NCBI GenBank assembly: GCA_016185945.1
Contig: JACPMR010000003.1
Coordinates: 1 to 64,000, forward strand
Direction: 5' to 3'
Source of the DNA: Candidatus Woesearchaeota archaeon
GTDB lineage: Archaea > Nanobdellota > Nanobdellia > Woesearchaeales > GW2011-AR4
Length of the DNA: 64,000 bases
Position numbers and translations under genes: made by a program
The notes under the pieces: generated by a model
What the model was told of the DNA's origin: nothing
Seen by the model: only the letters and a program-made list of their open reading frames with translations
Database searches by the model: none
Part shown: positions 8,130 through 16,171 of the stretch, piece after piece
Layout: each line of letters opens with the position of its first letter
How positions within the stretch are numbered: position 1 is the stretch's first letter

Positions 8130-8820
8130 TTAAACCAGCCCCTTTCAGGATTTTACTGTTTAATCTCGATTTTTCACCGTTGAAAATAATAGTTCCATTT
8201 TTCAAAACTATAACATTTTCTGCATATTTCACATCATCAAGAACGTTTGTCACCAAAATTATTGTCATATCATCTTTTTTGTTCAAATTGTTTATTATAT
8301 CCAAAATATTGTTCTTATTTCTAACATCCAGCATCGTTGTCGGCTCGTCAAAAACAATGCATTTCGGCTTCATCGCAAGAACCCCTGCAAGGGCAACAAG
8401 CTGCTTCTGCCCCTGAGAAAGCATGTTGACATTATTTTTTGTAAGATGTATGATTTTTAATTTGTCCAGTGTTTTATTGGCGATACCAATAATCTCATTT
8501 TTTTCCAAGCCAAGATTCTCAAGCCCGAATGCAATGTCCTCTTCAACAATTGAATGAATCAACTGGTCCTCAAAGTTCTGAAACACAAAGCCAACCTTTT
8601 TTCTTGCATTCAGCTCATCGTGCTTCGTGTTTATGCCGTCAACAAGGACATCACCTTTCGCGGGCAGAAGAAGTGCATTGAAGTGCTTTGCCAGAGTTGT
8701 CTTGCCAGAGCCGTTTGCACCAATTATTGCTGTGAAGCTGCCTTCTTCTATATACAGGTTTATGTTTTTCAATACAAAATTATCCTCATATTTGAAATAA
8801 AGATTTTTTGACTTTATCAT
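8122..8820 (-). CDS. ecfA: ECF transporter ATPase EcfA
   Basis: This 232-aa ABC ATPase powers vitamin uptake. Walker A GANGSGKT is at residues 34-41, the Q-loop QNFEDQL near 81, the signature LSQGQKQL near 134, and Walker B with the catalytic Glu (CIVFDEPTTMLD) near 154. QNFEDQL is typical of the ECF subgroup. Only one ATPase is encoded here, so a homodimer is likely. The ATG overlaps the preceding stop (ATGA). Confidence 0.93.
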   Translation of the reverse strand: MIKSKNLYFKYEDNFVLKNINLYIEEGSFTAIIGANGSGKTTLAKHFNALLLPAKGDVLVDGINTKHDELNARKKVGFVFQNFEDQLIHSIVEEDIAFGLENLGLEKNEIIGIANKTLDKLKIIHLTKNNVNMLSQGQKQLVALAGVLAMKPKCIVFDEPTTMLDVRNKNNILDIINNLNKKDDMTIILVTNVLDDVKYAENVIVLKNGTIIFNGEKSRLNSKILKGAGLSD

Positions 8821-9584
8821 TGGAATGAAAATGAATATATTGCCAAGCCGCTTTTAGTTGACAGAGACAGCTTATGGATTTTGCTGTTTTTCAGATTTAT
8901 AATATTGTATAATTGCGGCTTGTTTATCGTCAAATATCTGACAAATTTATCATTTATTCTTATTTCAATCTTTTTTTGCTTTTTGCCAATGGACCTAGCG
9001 ACAAAATTAATCACTTTCCCCTTTGTTAAGATTGTTAGTAAATTATTTTTGCCTTCTGATAAAATAAACTCGTTTTTCTGAACCCATCTGCCCTTTTTAT
9101 ATATAGTGCCGAATCTCACTTTACTATGGGATTTTAAACCCCGAATTCTGCCTTTTTTCCTGCTGCCGCAGTAAATCGTAGGAAATTTTGTATATTTTGG
9201 TTCCTTATCAAATATCTTCTTTTTTTTTAATTTTAAAATCCCAGCTATTCTATTTTCCAGTTTCTTGTAATCTCCCTCTCCAATGTGGCTGTAAAGAACT
9301 TTGCTGTCTTTGACTAAAACCTGAGCCGGCCAGAACTTAATCTTTAATTTTATAATGATTTTCTTGTCTTTGTCGATTATTATCGGAAAATTTATTTTAT
9401 ACCTTTTAGATGCAAATTCTACGTTTTGTTTTAATTTTTCAAACCCCCATTCAGGCGGATGCAACAATACAGTATCCAAGCCAAAATCCCTATATTTTTC
9501 ATCAATTTTCTTAATAAACTCCAAAGAGCGCAAACAATTCATGCAACTATATGAAAACACATCAAGCAAAATGAGTTTAGTCAT
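8817..9584 (-). CDS. Thioredoxin-fold (TlpA/DipZ-like) protein
   Basis: This 255-aa protein has a redoxin domain in the first 130 or so residues with a CxxC pair (SYSCMNCLRSLEF), HPPEWGFEKLKQNV, and a cis-Pro region (KFWPAQVLV). The remainder contains FPTIYCGSRKKG and resembles the C-terminal part of DipZ-type proteins. No signal peptide or membrane anchor is visible, so it should be cytoplasmic. Its start overlaps the BioY stop (ATGA) and its stop overlaps the EcfA start, so it is translationally coupled inside a biotin-transport operon, where no redox partner is expected. Function is unknown; thiol-disulfide chemistry is inferred from the motif. Confidence 0.75.
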   Translation of the reverse strand: MTKLILLDVFSYSCMNCLRSLEFIKKIDEKYRDFGLDTVLLHPPEWGFEKLKQNVEFASKRYKINFPIIIDKDKKIIIKLKIKFWPAQVLVKDSKVLYSHIGEGDYKKLENRIAGILKLKKKKIFDKEPKYTKFPTIYCGSRKKGRIRGLKSHSKVRFGTIYKKGRWVQKNEFILSEGKNNLLTILTKGKVINFVARSIGKKQKKIEIRINDKFVRYLTINKPQLYNIINLKNSKIHKLSLSTKSGLAIYSFSFQ

Positions 9585-10351
9585 TTCATATAAGCCCTTA
9601 TATCAATGTTCTTTGCCATATAGGCAGCCAAAAGAAGCTTTAGCGTGTCTCCAATGATAAAAGGAAGCACCCAGCCGACAAAGATTGCGTTCCACGGCAA
9701 GCCAGTTACAAATTTTCCCTGTATAGAGCCAAGAATGTAAATCACCAAAGTGCCTGCAAACATAGCAAGTATGGTATCAATTGAAAATGTTTTTGATTTT
9801 TTAAGATAAAAAATTAGCAATAACAATGACACTAATACAACAACACTGATAGCAATCAATATAATTCTTTGTTGTTGTGATATCAGTGAGATCATTGATA
9901 TATAACTATTAGAAGCTTTATCCCATAATTTCATTATTCCTACTTTAAACAAAGCATCAAATAAAACAATGACTACAAAAACAATTATCACAGCAAATGA
10001 GAAATACTTCAGGAAATTGCTCAACTTTTTCTTTTCCAGCATTTTTCCGATTACAAATGAGGCAAGAGGATAGCTAAATAAATAGCCGCCAGTAGGACCA
10101 AGCAGCGCTCCAATGCCTGAAGAGCCGCCTGCAAATACAGGCAAGCCAAGAGTGCCAACTGCAAGATAGATTATCATTGACAAAGCGCCATAAACTGAGC
10201 CGAGCATTGCTCCGCTCAGAAGCACAGCCAGAGTTTGCAATGTTATTGGAACAGGAGTGAAAGGCAGCGGAATCTTGAACCATGCAACAGCTGCTGTGAA
10301 GGCAGCAAACAACGCAGCAAAAACCATTCCTTTTAATTTTGATTTTTCCAC
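9581..10351 (-). CDS. bioY: BioY biotin-specific S component, with central insertion
   Basis: This 256-aa membrane protein binds biotin for ECF transport. The N-terminal half carries BioY features (PFTPVPITLQTLAVLLSG, GLPVFAGGSSGIGALLGPTGGYL) and the C-terminal end resembles FVGWVLPFIIGDTLKLLLAA. BioY proteins are usually about 190 aa. Here about 60-70 residues with two extra hydrophobic segments are inserted between the GGYL part and the C-terminal helices. The start is GTG 10351, preceded by a GTGAT-like ribosome site. An ATG seven bases upstream is in another frame. Confidence 0.9.
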   Translation of the reverse strand: MEKSKLKGMVFAALFAAFTAAVAWFKIPLPFTPVPITLQTLAVLLSGAMLGSVYGALSMIIYLAVGTLGLPVFAGGSSGIGALLGPTGGYLFSYPLASFVIGKMLEKKKLSNFLKYFSFAVIIVFVVIVLFDALFKVGIMKLWDKASNSYISMISLISQQQRIILIAISVVVLVSLLLLIFYLKKSKTFSIDTILAMFAGTLVIYILGSIQGKFVTGLPWNAIFVGWVLPFIIGDTLKLLLAAYMAKNIDIRAYMK

Positions 10352-10357
10352 AGTCCA

Positions 10358-10747
10358 TCACTCTAGTATCGCTAAAACATCTCCCCTATTGACATTATTA
10401 TCTTTTTTAACTTTTATCTCAATTATTTTGCCGTCGCGTGGAGCTGTTATGTCATTCTCCATCTTCATCGCCATTAAAGTAAACAGGCTTTGCCCCTGCT
10501 TGACTTCAGCGCCTTCTTTCACTTTCACTTCATAAATTATGCCAGGCAGCTGGGCAGCAATCTCAAGTTTGCCTTCCTCAATAGCGTGCTTCTTGTGCAG
10601 CCTTTCAATTGCTGAATGCTCAACATCTTTCTTTGTTTCAACCTCATAAACATCATTGCCGCAATGCACAAGGATTTTGCCTTCTTCTGTCTCCTCTACA
10701 AAAACCTCGTATTCCTTGCCGTCAACTTTAACAACAAGCTCTTCCAT
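10358..10747 (-). CDS. Biotin carboxyl carrier protein
   Basis: This 129-aa protein carries the biotin arm that shuttles CO2 between carboxylase and carboxyltransferase. The biotinyl-lipoyl domain is C-terminal, with the biotinylation motif MAMKM at residues 92-96 (Lys95). The N-terminal part (VVKVDGKEYEVFVEE) resembles the Na+-decarboxylase gamma/PCC-type linker. The ATG at 10747 lies one base past the carboxyltransferase stop. A longer reading frame extends upstream into that gene but is not needed. Confidence 0.93.
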   Translation of the reverse strand: MEELVVKVDGKEYEVFVEETEEGKILVHCGNDVYEVETKKDVEHSAIERLHKKHAIEEGKLEIAAQLPGIIYEVKVKEGAEVKQGQSLFTLMAMKMENDITAPRDGKIIEIKVKKDNNVNRGDVLAILE

Positions 10748-10748
10748 C

Positions 10749-12269
10749 TTACACAGGCATGTTGCCGTGCTTTTTGGCAGGCTTTTTTTCTCTTTTGGAA
10801 GCAAGCATATCAAAGCATTTGATTAAAGCAATCCTTGTGTTTTTCGGCTCAATTATAATGTCAACCTTTCCCAGCTTTGCAGCAACATACGGATTTAGGT
10901 ATTTCTCTGCATATCCCTTCACAAGATTTTCTTTCGCCTCGGAATTTTTACTCATCTCTTCTTTGTTTATTATACTGACTGCCTGCTCAGCCCCCATTAC
11001 AGCAATCTCAGCAGTCGGCCATGCAAGCACTTTGTCAAAGCCCATGCCTTTCGAAACCAGGGCAATGTAAGCTCCTCCATATGCTTTTCTCAAAACAAGC
11101 GATATTTTAGGCACAGTCGCTTCTGAATATGCATAAAGAACTTTTGCGCCGTGCCTTATAATGCCATCGTGCTCTTGGCTCGTGCCAGGCAAATAGCCAG
11201 TGACATCCACAAGATTAACCAATGGAATATTGAAACAATCACAAAATCTCACAAATCTTGAAATTTTGTCAGAAGAATCAATGTCAAGACAGCCAGCCAA
11301 AACTTTTGGCTGGTTTGCAACTATGCCTATAACATTACCATTCAATCTCGCAAAACCAACAACTGTATTTGCAGCGTGACTTGCCTGTATCTCAAAGAAC
11401 GACTTTTTGTCAAAAATCTCTGCAATAGCTTCTTTCATATCGTATGTTTTTTTAGGGTCCTCTGGAACAATTGCTTCCAGCTTTTTTGTTTCCCTGCTTG
11501 GATTGTCAGCATTAAGATAAGGCGATGTTTCAAGATTGTTTTGCGGCAAGTAACTTAGCAGGGCTTTGATCATGTCGAGGCAGTCCTTTTCACTGTCAGC
11601 AATAAAATGGGCTACTCCGCTTTTTCCAGCATGGGCCATTGCCCCCCCTAAACTCTCGAAATCAACTGCTTCTCCTGTTACCGTCTTTATCACATCAGGG
11701 CCTGTAATGAACATGTAGCTTGTTTTCTTAACCATGAAGATAAAGTCAGTCAATGCAGGGCTGTAGACGGCAATGCCTGCGCAAGGGCCCATTATTGCAG
11801 ATATCTGTGGGATTATTCCTGAAGCTAGTGTATTTAGCTGGAATATTTTTCCGCCTGTGTCTAAAGCTGAGACACCTTCTTGGATTCTTGCTCCGCCTGA
11901 GTCAAGCAGTCCAATACACGGACAGCCAGTTTTTAAGGCAAGTTCCATGACATGAGCTATTTTCTTGTTGTGCAACTCTCCCATGGAGCCCCCCATAAAG
12001 GAAAAATCCTGGGCATAGACATAAACTTGTTTTTTGTTTATCGTTCCATAGCCGACAACTACACCATCCCCTGCCCTTTTTTTTGACTCAAGCTCTTTGC
12101 TCTGCAGTTCAGCAAAAGCATCAAGCTCAACAAAAGAGTCAGCGTCAAGCAAGTACTTTAATCGCTCTCTCGCCGTAAGCTTGCCTTTCTTGTGCTGAAA
12201 CTCAATGGCTTGATTGTCATTCTGCAGCTCTTTACTTTTTTCGAGAAATCTCTTAAGCTTTTCCCCCAT
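10749..12269 (-). CDS. Acyl-CoA carboxylase, carboxyltransferase subunit (PccB/MmdA family)
   Basis: This 506-aa enzyme transfers CO2 from carboxybiotin to an acyl-CoA such as acetyl- or propionyl-CoA, or works in reverse in decarboxylases. Two crotonase-like halves are visible. The first has DSGGARIQEGV and the oxyanion region IMGPCAGIAVYSPAL. The second has LVDVTGYLPGTSQE and KAYGGAYIALVSKGMG. It is the first gene of the biotin operon, with a TATA box 26 bp before ATG 12269. Together with the carrier and the carboxylase at 3739 it makes a complete three-part carboxylase. Substrate preference is not decided here. Confidence 0.94.
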   Translation of the reverse strand: MGEKLKRFLEKSKELQNDNQAIEFQHKKGKLTARERLKYLLDADSFVELDAFAELQSKELESKKRAGDGVVVGYGTINKKQVYVYAQDFSFMGGSMGELHNKKIAHVMELALKTGCPCIGLLDSGGARIQEGVSALDTGGKIFQLNTLASGIIPQISAIMGPCAGIAVYSPALTDFIFMVKKTSYMFITGPDVIKTVTGEAVDFESLGGAMAHAGKSGVAHFIADSEKDCLDMIKALLSYLPQNNLETSPYLNADNPSRETKKLEAIVPEDPKKTYDMKEAIAEIFDKKSFFEIQASHAANTVVGFARLNGNVIGIVANQPKVLAGCLDIDSSDKISRFVRFCDCFNIPLVNLVDVTGYLPGTSQEHDGIIRHGAKVLYAYSEATVPKISLVLRKAYGGAYIALVSKGMGFDKVLAWPTAEIAVMGAEQAVSIINKEEMSKNSEAKENLVKGYAEKYLNPYVAAKLGKVDIIIEPKNTRIALIKCFDMLASKREKKPAKKHGNMPV

Positions 12270-12290
12270 ATATCTTGCTTATGAATAGTT

Positions 12291-12300
12291 GTTTAAAAAG
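12291..12300 (-). promoter_or_regulatory. TATA box for the carboxylase/biotin-transport operon
   Basis: The minus-strand CTTTTTAAAC is centred 26 bp upstream of ATG 12269, so a leaderless operon message is predicted. Confidence 0.6.
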
Positions 12301-12311
12301 GTTTTTATACT

Positions 12312-13037
12312 TCAGAACAGCTTAAAACCTCTGCTTTCTTTAGTCCCTATTATCCCGCCCTCTACAATCTTGAATAAAATTGCTCTTTCAGCTTCCAATG
12401 ATCTATGTTTCTTAAGTATGCATCTCCTGTTGCTGTTGGGCGTTATCTGCAGTTCTATAAGGCACTTACTTCCATACTTTAGGATGTCGCCTCCAACAAG
12501 ATTCACCTTGTCTCTATTATCAAAATCAGTATAAACCTGATTGGTTATAAGCACAGGTATCTTCTTGTTCCTTGCTATCTCAGTAAGATAGGATATCTGC
12601 TTGCCAAGCTCTATGTTAACTTCATGAATGTCTTCATTTTTGCCAAGCTCTAGCCTATAGAGCATCGCAATTGTGTCAACAACAATCAAGCCGATCCTGT
12701 CATTTACAATACCTCTCAGCTTTTCAAATGATTTCTTCTGCTCAGCAAAATTGGTTGGCCTTAGAAAAATTATGTTATCTAGGGCTTTTTTGTAATCCTG
12801 GTTTAGATGAGATGTTATCTGCTTTAATCTTTCTAGTGAAAAACCGCCTTCTGTGTCAACATAAACAACCTTTTTGTTGTTTCCGGATATACTTATTGCA
12901 CAAAGCAGGCAAAGCACGGTCTTGCCAGAGCCGGCAGGACCATAAATTGTTGTTATCACATCCTTTTCATAGCCGCCTTCAAGCATAGCGTCAAGCACTT
13001 TGCTGCCTGTGGGAATTTTATTGTCAAGGTTTTCCAT
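12312..13037 (-). CDS. radB: DNA repair and recombination protein RadB
   Basis: This 241-aa RecA-family ATPase is the archaeal RadA paralogue RadB, a recombination mediator. Walker A GPAGSGKT is at residues 33-40 and Walker B LIVVDTIAMLY lies near 105-115. There is no N-terminal helix-hairpin-helix domain, as expected for RadB. A reading frame continues 20 codons upstream, but the TATA box at 13061-13068 lies 27 bp from ATG 13037, supporting MENLDNKIPTGS as the start. Confidence 0.92.
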   Translation of the reverse strand: MENLDNKIPTGSKVLDAMLEGGYEKDVITTIYGPAGSGKTVLCLLCAISISGNNKKVVYVDTEGGFSLERLKQITSHLNQDYKKALDNIIFLRPTNFAEQKKSFEKLRGIVNDRIGLIVVDTIAMLYRLELGKNEDIHEVNIELGKQISYLTEIARNKKIPVLITNQVYTDFDNRDKVNLVGGDILKYGSKCLIELQITPNSNRRCILKKHRSLEAERAILFKIVEGGIIGTKESRGFKLF

Positions 13038-13060
13038 GGAGATGGTGTGTAGTTTTGTTA

Positions 13061-13068
13061 TTATAAAA
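13061..13068 (-). promoter_or_regulatory. TATA box for radB
   Basis: A TTTTATAA-type box on the minus strand is centred 27 bp from ATG 13037. It decides the radB start. Confidence 0.5.
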
Positions 13069-13086
13069 TTTGTTGTTTTGGGAAGA

Positions 13087-13095
13087 TTTTTAAAC
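13087..13095 (+). promoter_or_regulatory. TATA box for the 13118 gene
   Basis: TTTTTAAAC is centred about 27 bp upstream of ATG 13118, divergent from the radB promoter. Confidence 0.5.
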
Positions 13096-13117
13096 AATTA
13101 AATGATGAAATTAATTT

Positions 13118-14170
13118 ATGGTTGATGAAGATTATCATCAGTATTATCAGCGTAGAGTTTTTGCAGATTTTTATAGAGAAATGAATATAGCAATAGAGCG
13201 CTACAAGAGCATACAACAAATAAAAGACGAAAATTGGAGAAGAAAACTTGAACAGAAATTTCTAGAAGAGCAACGAAGGACAATAAGAAATTTTATAGGA
13301 CAAGAGGAATATGCTAGAAGTAAATTAAAGGAAGGACTTAACCTTGAGCAGAGAAATATTGAAGGATGGTGGGAGAGAAATATAGAATTTCGAAGGGTTA
13401 AACGCAACTGCATGGACAGATTTGACAAGCTTATTGCATTTGCAAAAAAAGTTGAAGAAATTCTGAATAAATCCACATTTAGTGAGGAGGATCTACAGAC
13501 AATGATTTCTGAAATAGAAGATGAAGTAAGAATAATGGTTCGTACAAGTGAAGATCATGAAGTTAGAAAATTTGGGCAAGGCATTCTGGCATTTTGTCTA
13601 GAAAATAAAGGTATAAGTAGAATAAACATCATGGCTTTGGTGGCTGCGTTTCTGATGGCTTCTTCTATGGGGGTGTATGTGATTAGTAAGCATCACATTA
13701 TCCCAAAAGATTCGCAAACACATAAAGTACACTTCGTTTTAGATGATATGGCGCCAGATGATTGGGCTGCTGGCGAGTATAAGAGTTATGGATATCACAC
13801 AATGCTAGGCAAAATAGTACAATATCAAAGACCTTTAGAAGGCTTACAATATAAAGCCTATCCAGCCCCAGGTTTATATGGAAATCCTGACGCTAAAGTT
13901 TTAGAGATTCATAAGGGAGGGTCGCAACTTCTTCCTCCATTTATGCGAGAGAAATTCGGCGATATTTTTATGAGGGTGCAAGCATTAAATAAGGGAGAAA
14001 CAGCTATTAAAATTGTTAAAGAAAATAAACCTGTTTTGGAAGTGACATTTCACCGAGATAAACCTGCACATATTCAGTGGAATGATTATGGATATTCTGA
14101 ACCAGATATGGTAGAAATGTATCATTCAGTAAGAGAAAGAATCCAATATTTAGTAAATACTAACTTATAG
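13118..14170 (+). CDS. Hypothetical membrane-anchored protein
   Basis: I do not recognise this 350-aa protein. Residues 1 to about 165 are highly charged and probably helical or coiled-coil (QQIKDENWRRKLEQKFLEEQ). One hydrophobic segment follows at about 168-190 (INIMALVAAFLMASSMGVYV). The rest (about 160 aa, with HHIIPKDSQTHKVHFVLDD and GSQLLPPFMREKFG) would lie on the other side of the membrane. It stands between radB and a GT2 operon and has its own TATA box. No catalytic motif is evident. Confidence 0.75.
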   Translation: MVDEDYHQYYQRRVFADFYREMNIAIERYKSIQQIKDENWRRKLEQKFLEEQRRTIRNFIGQEEYARSKLKEGLNLEQRNIEGWWERNIEFRRVKRNCMDRFDKLIAFAKKVEEILNKSTFSEEDLQTMISEIEDEVRIMVRTSEDHEVRKFGQGILAFCLENKGISRINIMALVAAFLMASSMGVYVISKHHIIPKDSQTHKVHFVLDDMAPDDWAAGEYKSYGYHTMLGKIVQYQRPLEGLQYKAYPAPGLYGNPDAKVLEIHKGGSQLLPPFMREKFGDIFMRVQALNKGETAIKIVKENKPVLEVTFHRDKPAHIQWNDYGYSEPDMVEMYHSVRERIQYLVNTNL

Positions 14171-14200
14171 TTTTAAAACATTGATTTCTAATTCCAAAAC

Positions 14201-14210
14201 TTTTAAATAA
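14201..14210 (+). promoter_or_regulatory. TATA box for the GT2/thioredoxin-fold/GT39 operon
   Basis: TTTTAAATAA predicts a start near 14226-14232, so the first or second of two close ATGs (14226, 14232) begins the GT2 gene. Confidence 0.5.
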
Positions 14211-14225
14211 ACCCAAAAACATCTA

Positions 14226-15485
14226 ATGCTTATGCCAATACCTATCTACGTTAAAGCTGCACTTTGGACATGTTACCTAATTTCTCTGTATTTCGCGATA
14301 TTCTGGTTTCTTGTATTAATAGATAAGGAAGGAAAATACAAAGTTAGAAAATTGAAGAAGCATCCATCTGTCAGTGTAGTGGTTCCCGCTTATAATGAAG
14401 AAAAAAACATAATGACAGCGTTAAAATCATTAATCAAACTAAAATATCCTAAAGACAAGCTGGAAGTAATAGTGGTGAATGACGGCAGTACAGACAATAC
14501 TAGAAAAATTGTTGAAAAATTCATAGCCCAAAATAAATCCTTTGATATAAAACTTATAAATAAGAATAACGAAGGCAAAGGAGCCGCCCTTAACAAAGGA
14601 TTGACAATGTCAAAAGGAAAGTTCTTTGTCTGCTTGGATGCCGACTCAAGAGTGACAGACGACGCTCTAGAAAAGATATTGCCCCATTTTACATCCGGAG
14701 ATATTGCAGTAGTGCTGCCTTTGCTTAAGGTTGGCAAGCCAAGGAATCTATGGCAGAAAATGCAATGGCTTGAATACCTGGTAAACACGTTTTATAAAAA
14801 ACTCATGAGCAACCTTAATTGCGTGCATGTCGCACCTGGGCCTTTCAGCGTTTACAGGACAGATATCCTAAAGAAAATAGGGAGATTTGATGAAAAAAAC
14901 ATGACAGAGGATTTGGAAATCTCGCTAAGGCTGCAAAGCAAGAATTACAAAATAATACAGCTGTTGGACGCAGAGATTTTTACTCTGGCTCCAAAATCAT
15001 TCAAAGAGCTTTATAAGCAGAGAAACAGGTGGTACAAGGGCTCGATAATAAACGCCCTCAGGTACAAATACATGATGTTCAACAGAAAATACGGGGATTT
15101 CGGTTTTATACAGATGCCAACAATAATCGTTTCTGGCTTGATAGCCATTGTGCTAGTTTCTTCATCGCTTTATTATGGGCTTAAACCTTATTTCAAAGCC
15201 GTCTATAACTCAGTTTTCATAGACTTCGATTTGTACACGCTAATCCGCACATTCAAGCTTGATTTTAATCTGCTGGATTTTAACTATACAACTATGTTCG
15301 TGGCAATTGTCATGCTCATAATTTCAATACTTGTGTTAAGAAAATCGCACACAGAGACAAATGAAAAATTGAAATACAAAACATTCTCTTTGGTTTCGTA
15401 CCTGTTCTTGTATTTTTTCGCAATTGGTTTTATCTGGATAGGAATAATGCTTGATTTTGTGTTAGACAAAAAGCAAAAGTGGTAA
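14226..15485 (+). CDS. Membrane glycosyltransferase, family 2 (processive type)
   Basis: This 419-aa inverting glycosyltransferase has one N-terminal membrane helix, a GT-A domain (SVVVPAYNEEKNI, VVNDGSTDNT, CLDADSRV, TEDLEISLRL), the QxxRW motif (QRNRWYKGS) of processive enzymes, and about three C-terminal membrane helices. Such proteins polymerise or extend glycans at the membrane. The donor is unknown. It is followed after one base by a membrane-anchored thioredoxin-fold protein and a GT39-type protein, which suggests a small envelope-glycan operon. Confidence 0.88.
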   Translation: MLMPIPIYVKAALWTCYLISLYFAIFWFLVLIDKEGKYKVRKLKKHPSVSVVVPAYNEEKNIMTALKSLIKLKYPKDKLEVIVVNDGSTDNTRKIVEKFIAQNKSFDIKLINKNNEGKGAALNKGLTMSKGKFFVCLDADSRVTDDALEKILPHFTSGDIAVVLPLLKVGKPRNLWQKMQWLEYLVNTFYKKLMSNLNCVHVAPGPFSVYRTDILKKIGRFDEKNMTEDLEISLRLQSKNYKIIQLLDAEIFTLAPKSFKELYKQRNRWYKGSIINALRYKYMMFNRKYGDFGFIQMPTIIVSGLIAIVLVSSSLYYGLKPYFKAVYNSVFIDFDLYTLIRTFKLDFNLLDFNYTTMFVAIVMLIISILVLRKSHTETNEKLKYKTFSLVSYLFLYFFAIGFIWIGIMLDFVLDKKQKW

Positions 15486-15486
15486 C

Positions 15487-16170
15487 ATGAGAAAGTTAAG
15501 CAAGGACAAATACATTATTGCAGGGCTTATCACCTTCGGCATCTTCTTTTTGGGATTATTTTTAGGGCTGGCAATAGAAGGAAAAAGAGTTAATTATATA
15601 GAATCGGTCAGTAGGAAACAAAATATCGACTTCAGCAGCTTGCAACTGCAGTATGCATTTATAGATCAGCTAAGCCAAGAAAAAAACTGCCTGGCTGTGC
15701 AGAAGACATTTGAGCAGAATATACAGAATCTTGAGTCAACAAGAACAAGGCTGGAAAATTTCGACAGAGAGGCAAGATTAAACAAAAATGAGCTCGATAT
15801 TTTGAAAAACGAATACATACTTGCACAGATAAGATATTGGCTGCTTGCTGAAAGAACAAGAGAGGTATGCGGGGCAGACATTGTGAACATACTCTATTTT
15901 TTCTCCGATGAAAAAGAATGCGCTGACTGCGAGAAGCAGGCATTTGTCTTGACTTACCTCAAGAAGAAGTTTAAAGACAAGCTTTTGATATTCTCCTTTG
16001 ATTCAAAGTTTGAAGCAGAGCCAATGATTACTTTATTTAAGAATACGTACAACATAACTACCTATCCAACAATTGTGATAGAGGGCAAGCCAAGAAAAAA
16101 GTTCCAGGACAAGGATTCGATATTAAGAGAAATATGCACTTATTACAAGGAAAAGACAGAAGATTGCTAA
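15487..16170 (+). CDS. Membrane-anchored thioredoxin-fold protein
   Basis: This 227-aa protein has an N-terminal signal anchor (about residues 10-28, IIAGLITFGIFFLGLFLGLA), a coiled-coil-like stretch, and a thioredoxin-like domain from about residue 130. That domain has a CADC pair (EKECADCEKQ) and the cis-Pro motif TYPTIVIEG. The domain probably faces outward and acts on protein disulfides (inference). It is coupled to the GT2 gene upstream and the GT39 gene downstream (gaps of one base each). Confidence 0.75.
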   Translation: MRKLSKDKYIIAGLITFGIFFLGLFLGLAIEGKRVNYIESVSRKQNIDFSSLQLQYAFIDQLSQEKNCLAVQKTFEQNIQNLESTRTRLENFDREARLNKNELDILKNEYILAQIRYWLLAERTREVCGADIVNILYFFSDEKECADCEKQAFVLTYLKKKFKDKLLIFSFDSKFEAEPMITLFKNTYNITTYPTIVIEGKPRKKFQDKDSILREICTYYKEKTEDC

Positions 16171-16171
16171 A

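Noticed and set aside
10074-10361. ATG at 10361 as a BioY start
   Set aside because: That ATG is in a different frame giving a Cys/Ser-rich translation. BioY residues begin only from the GTG at 10351.
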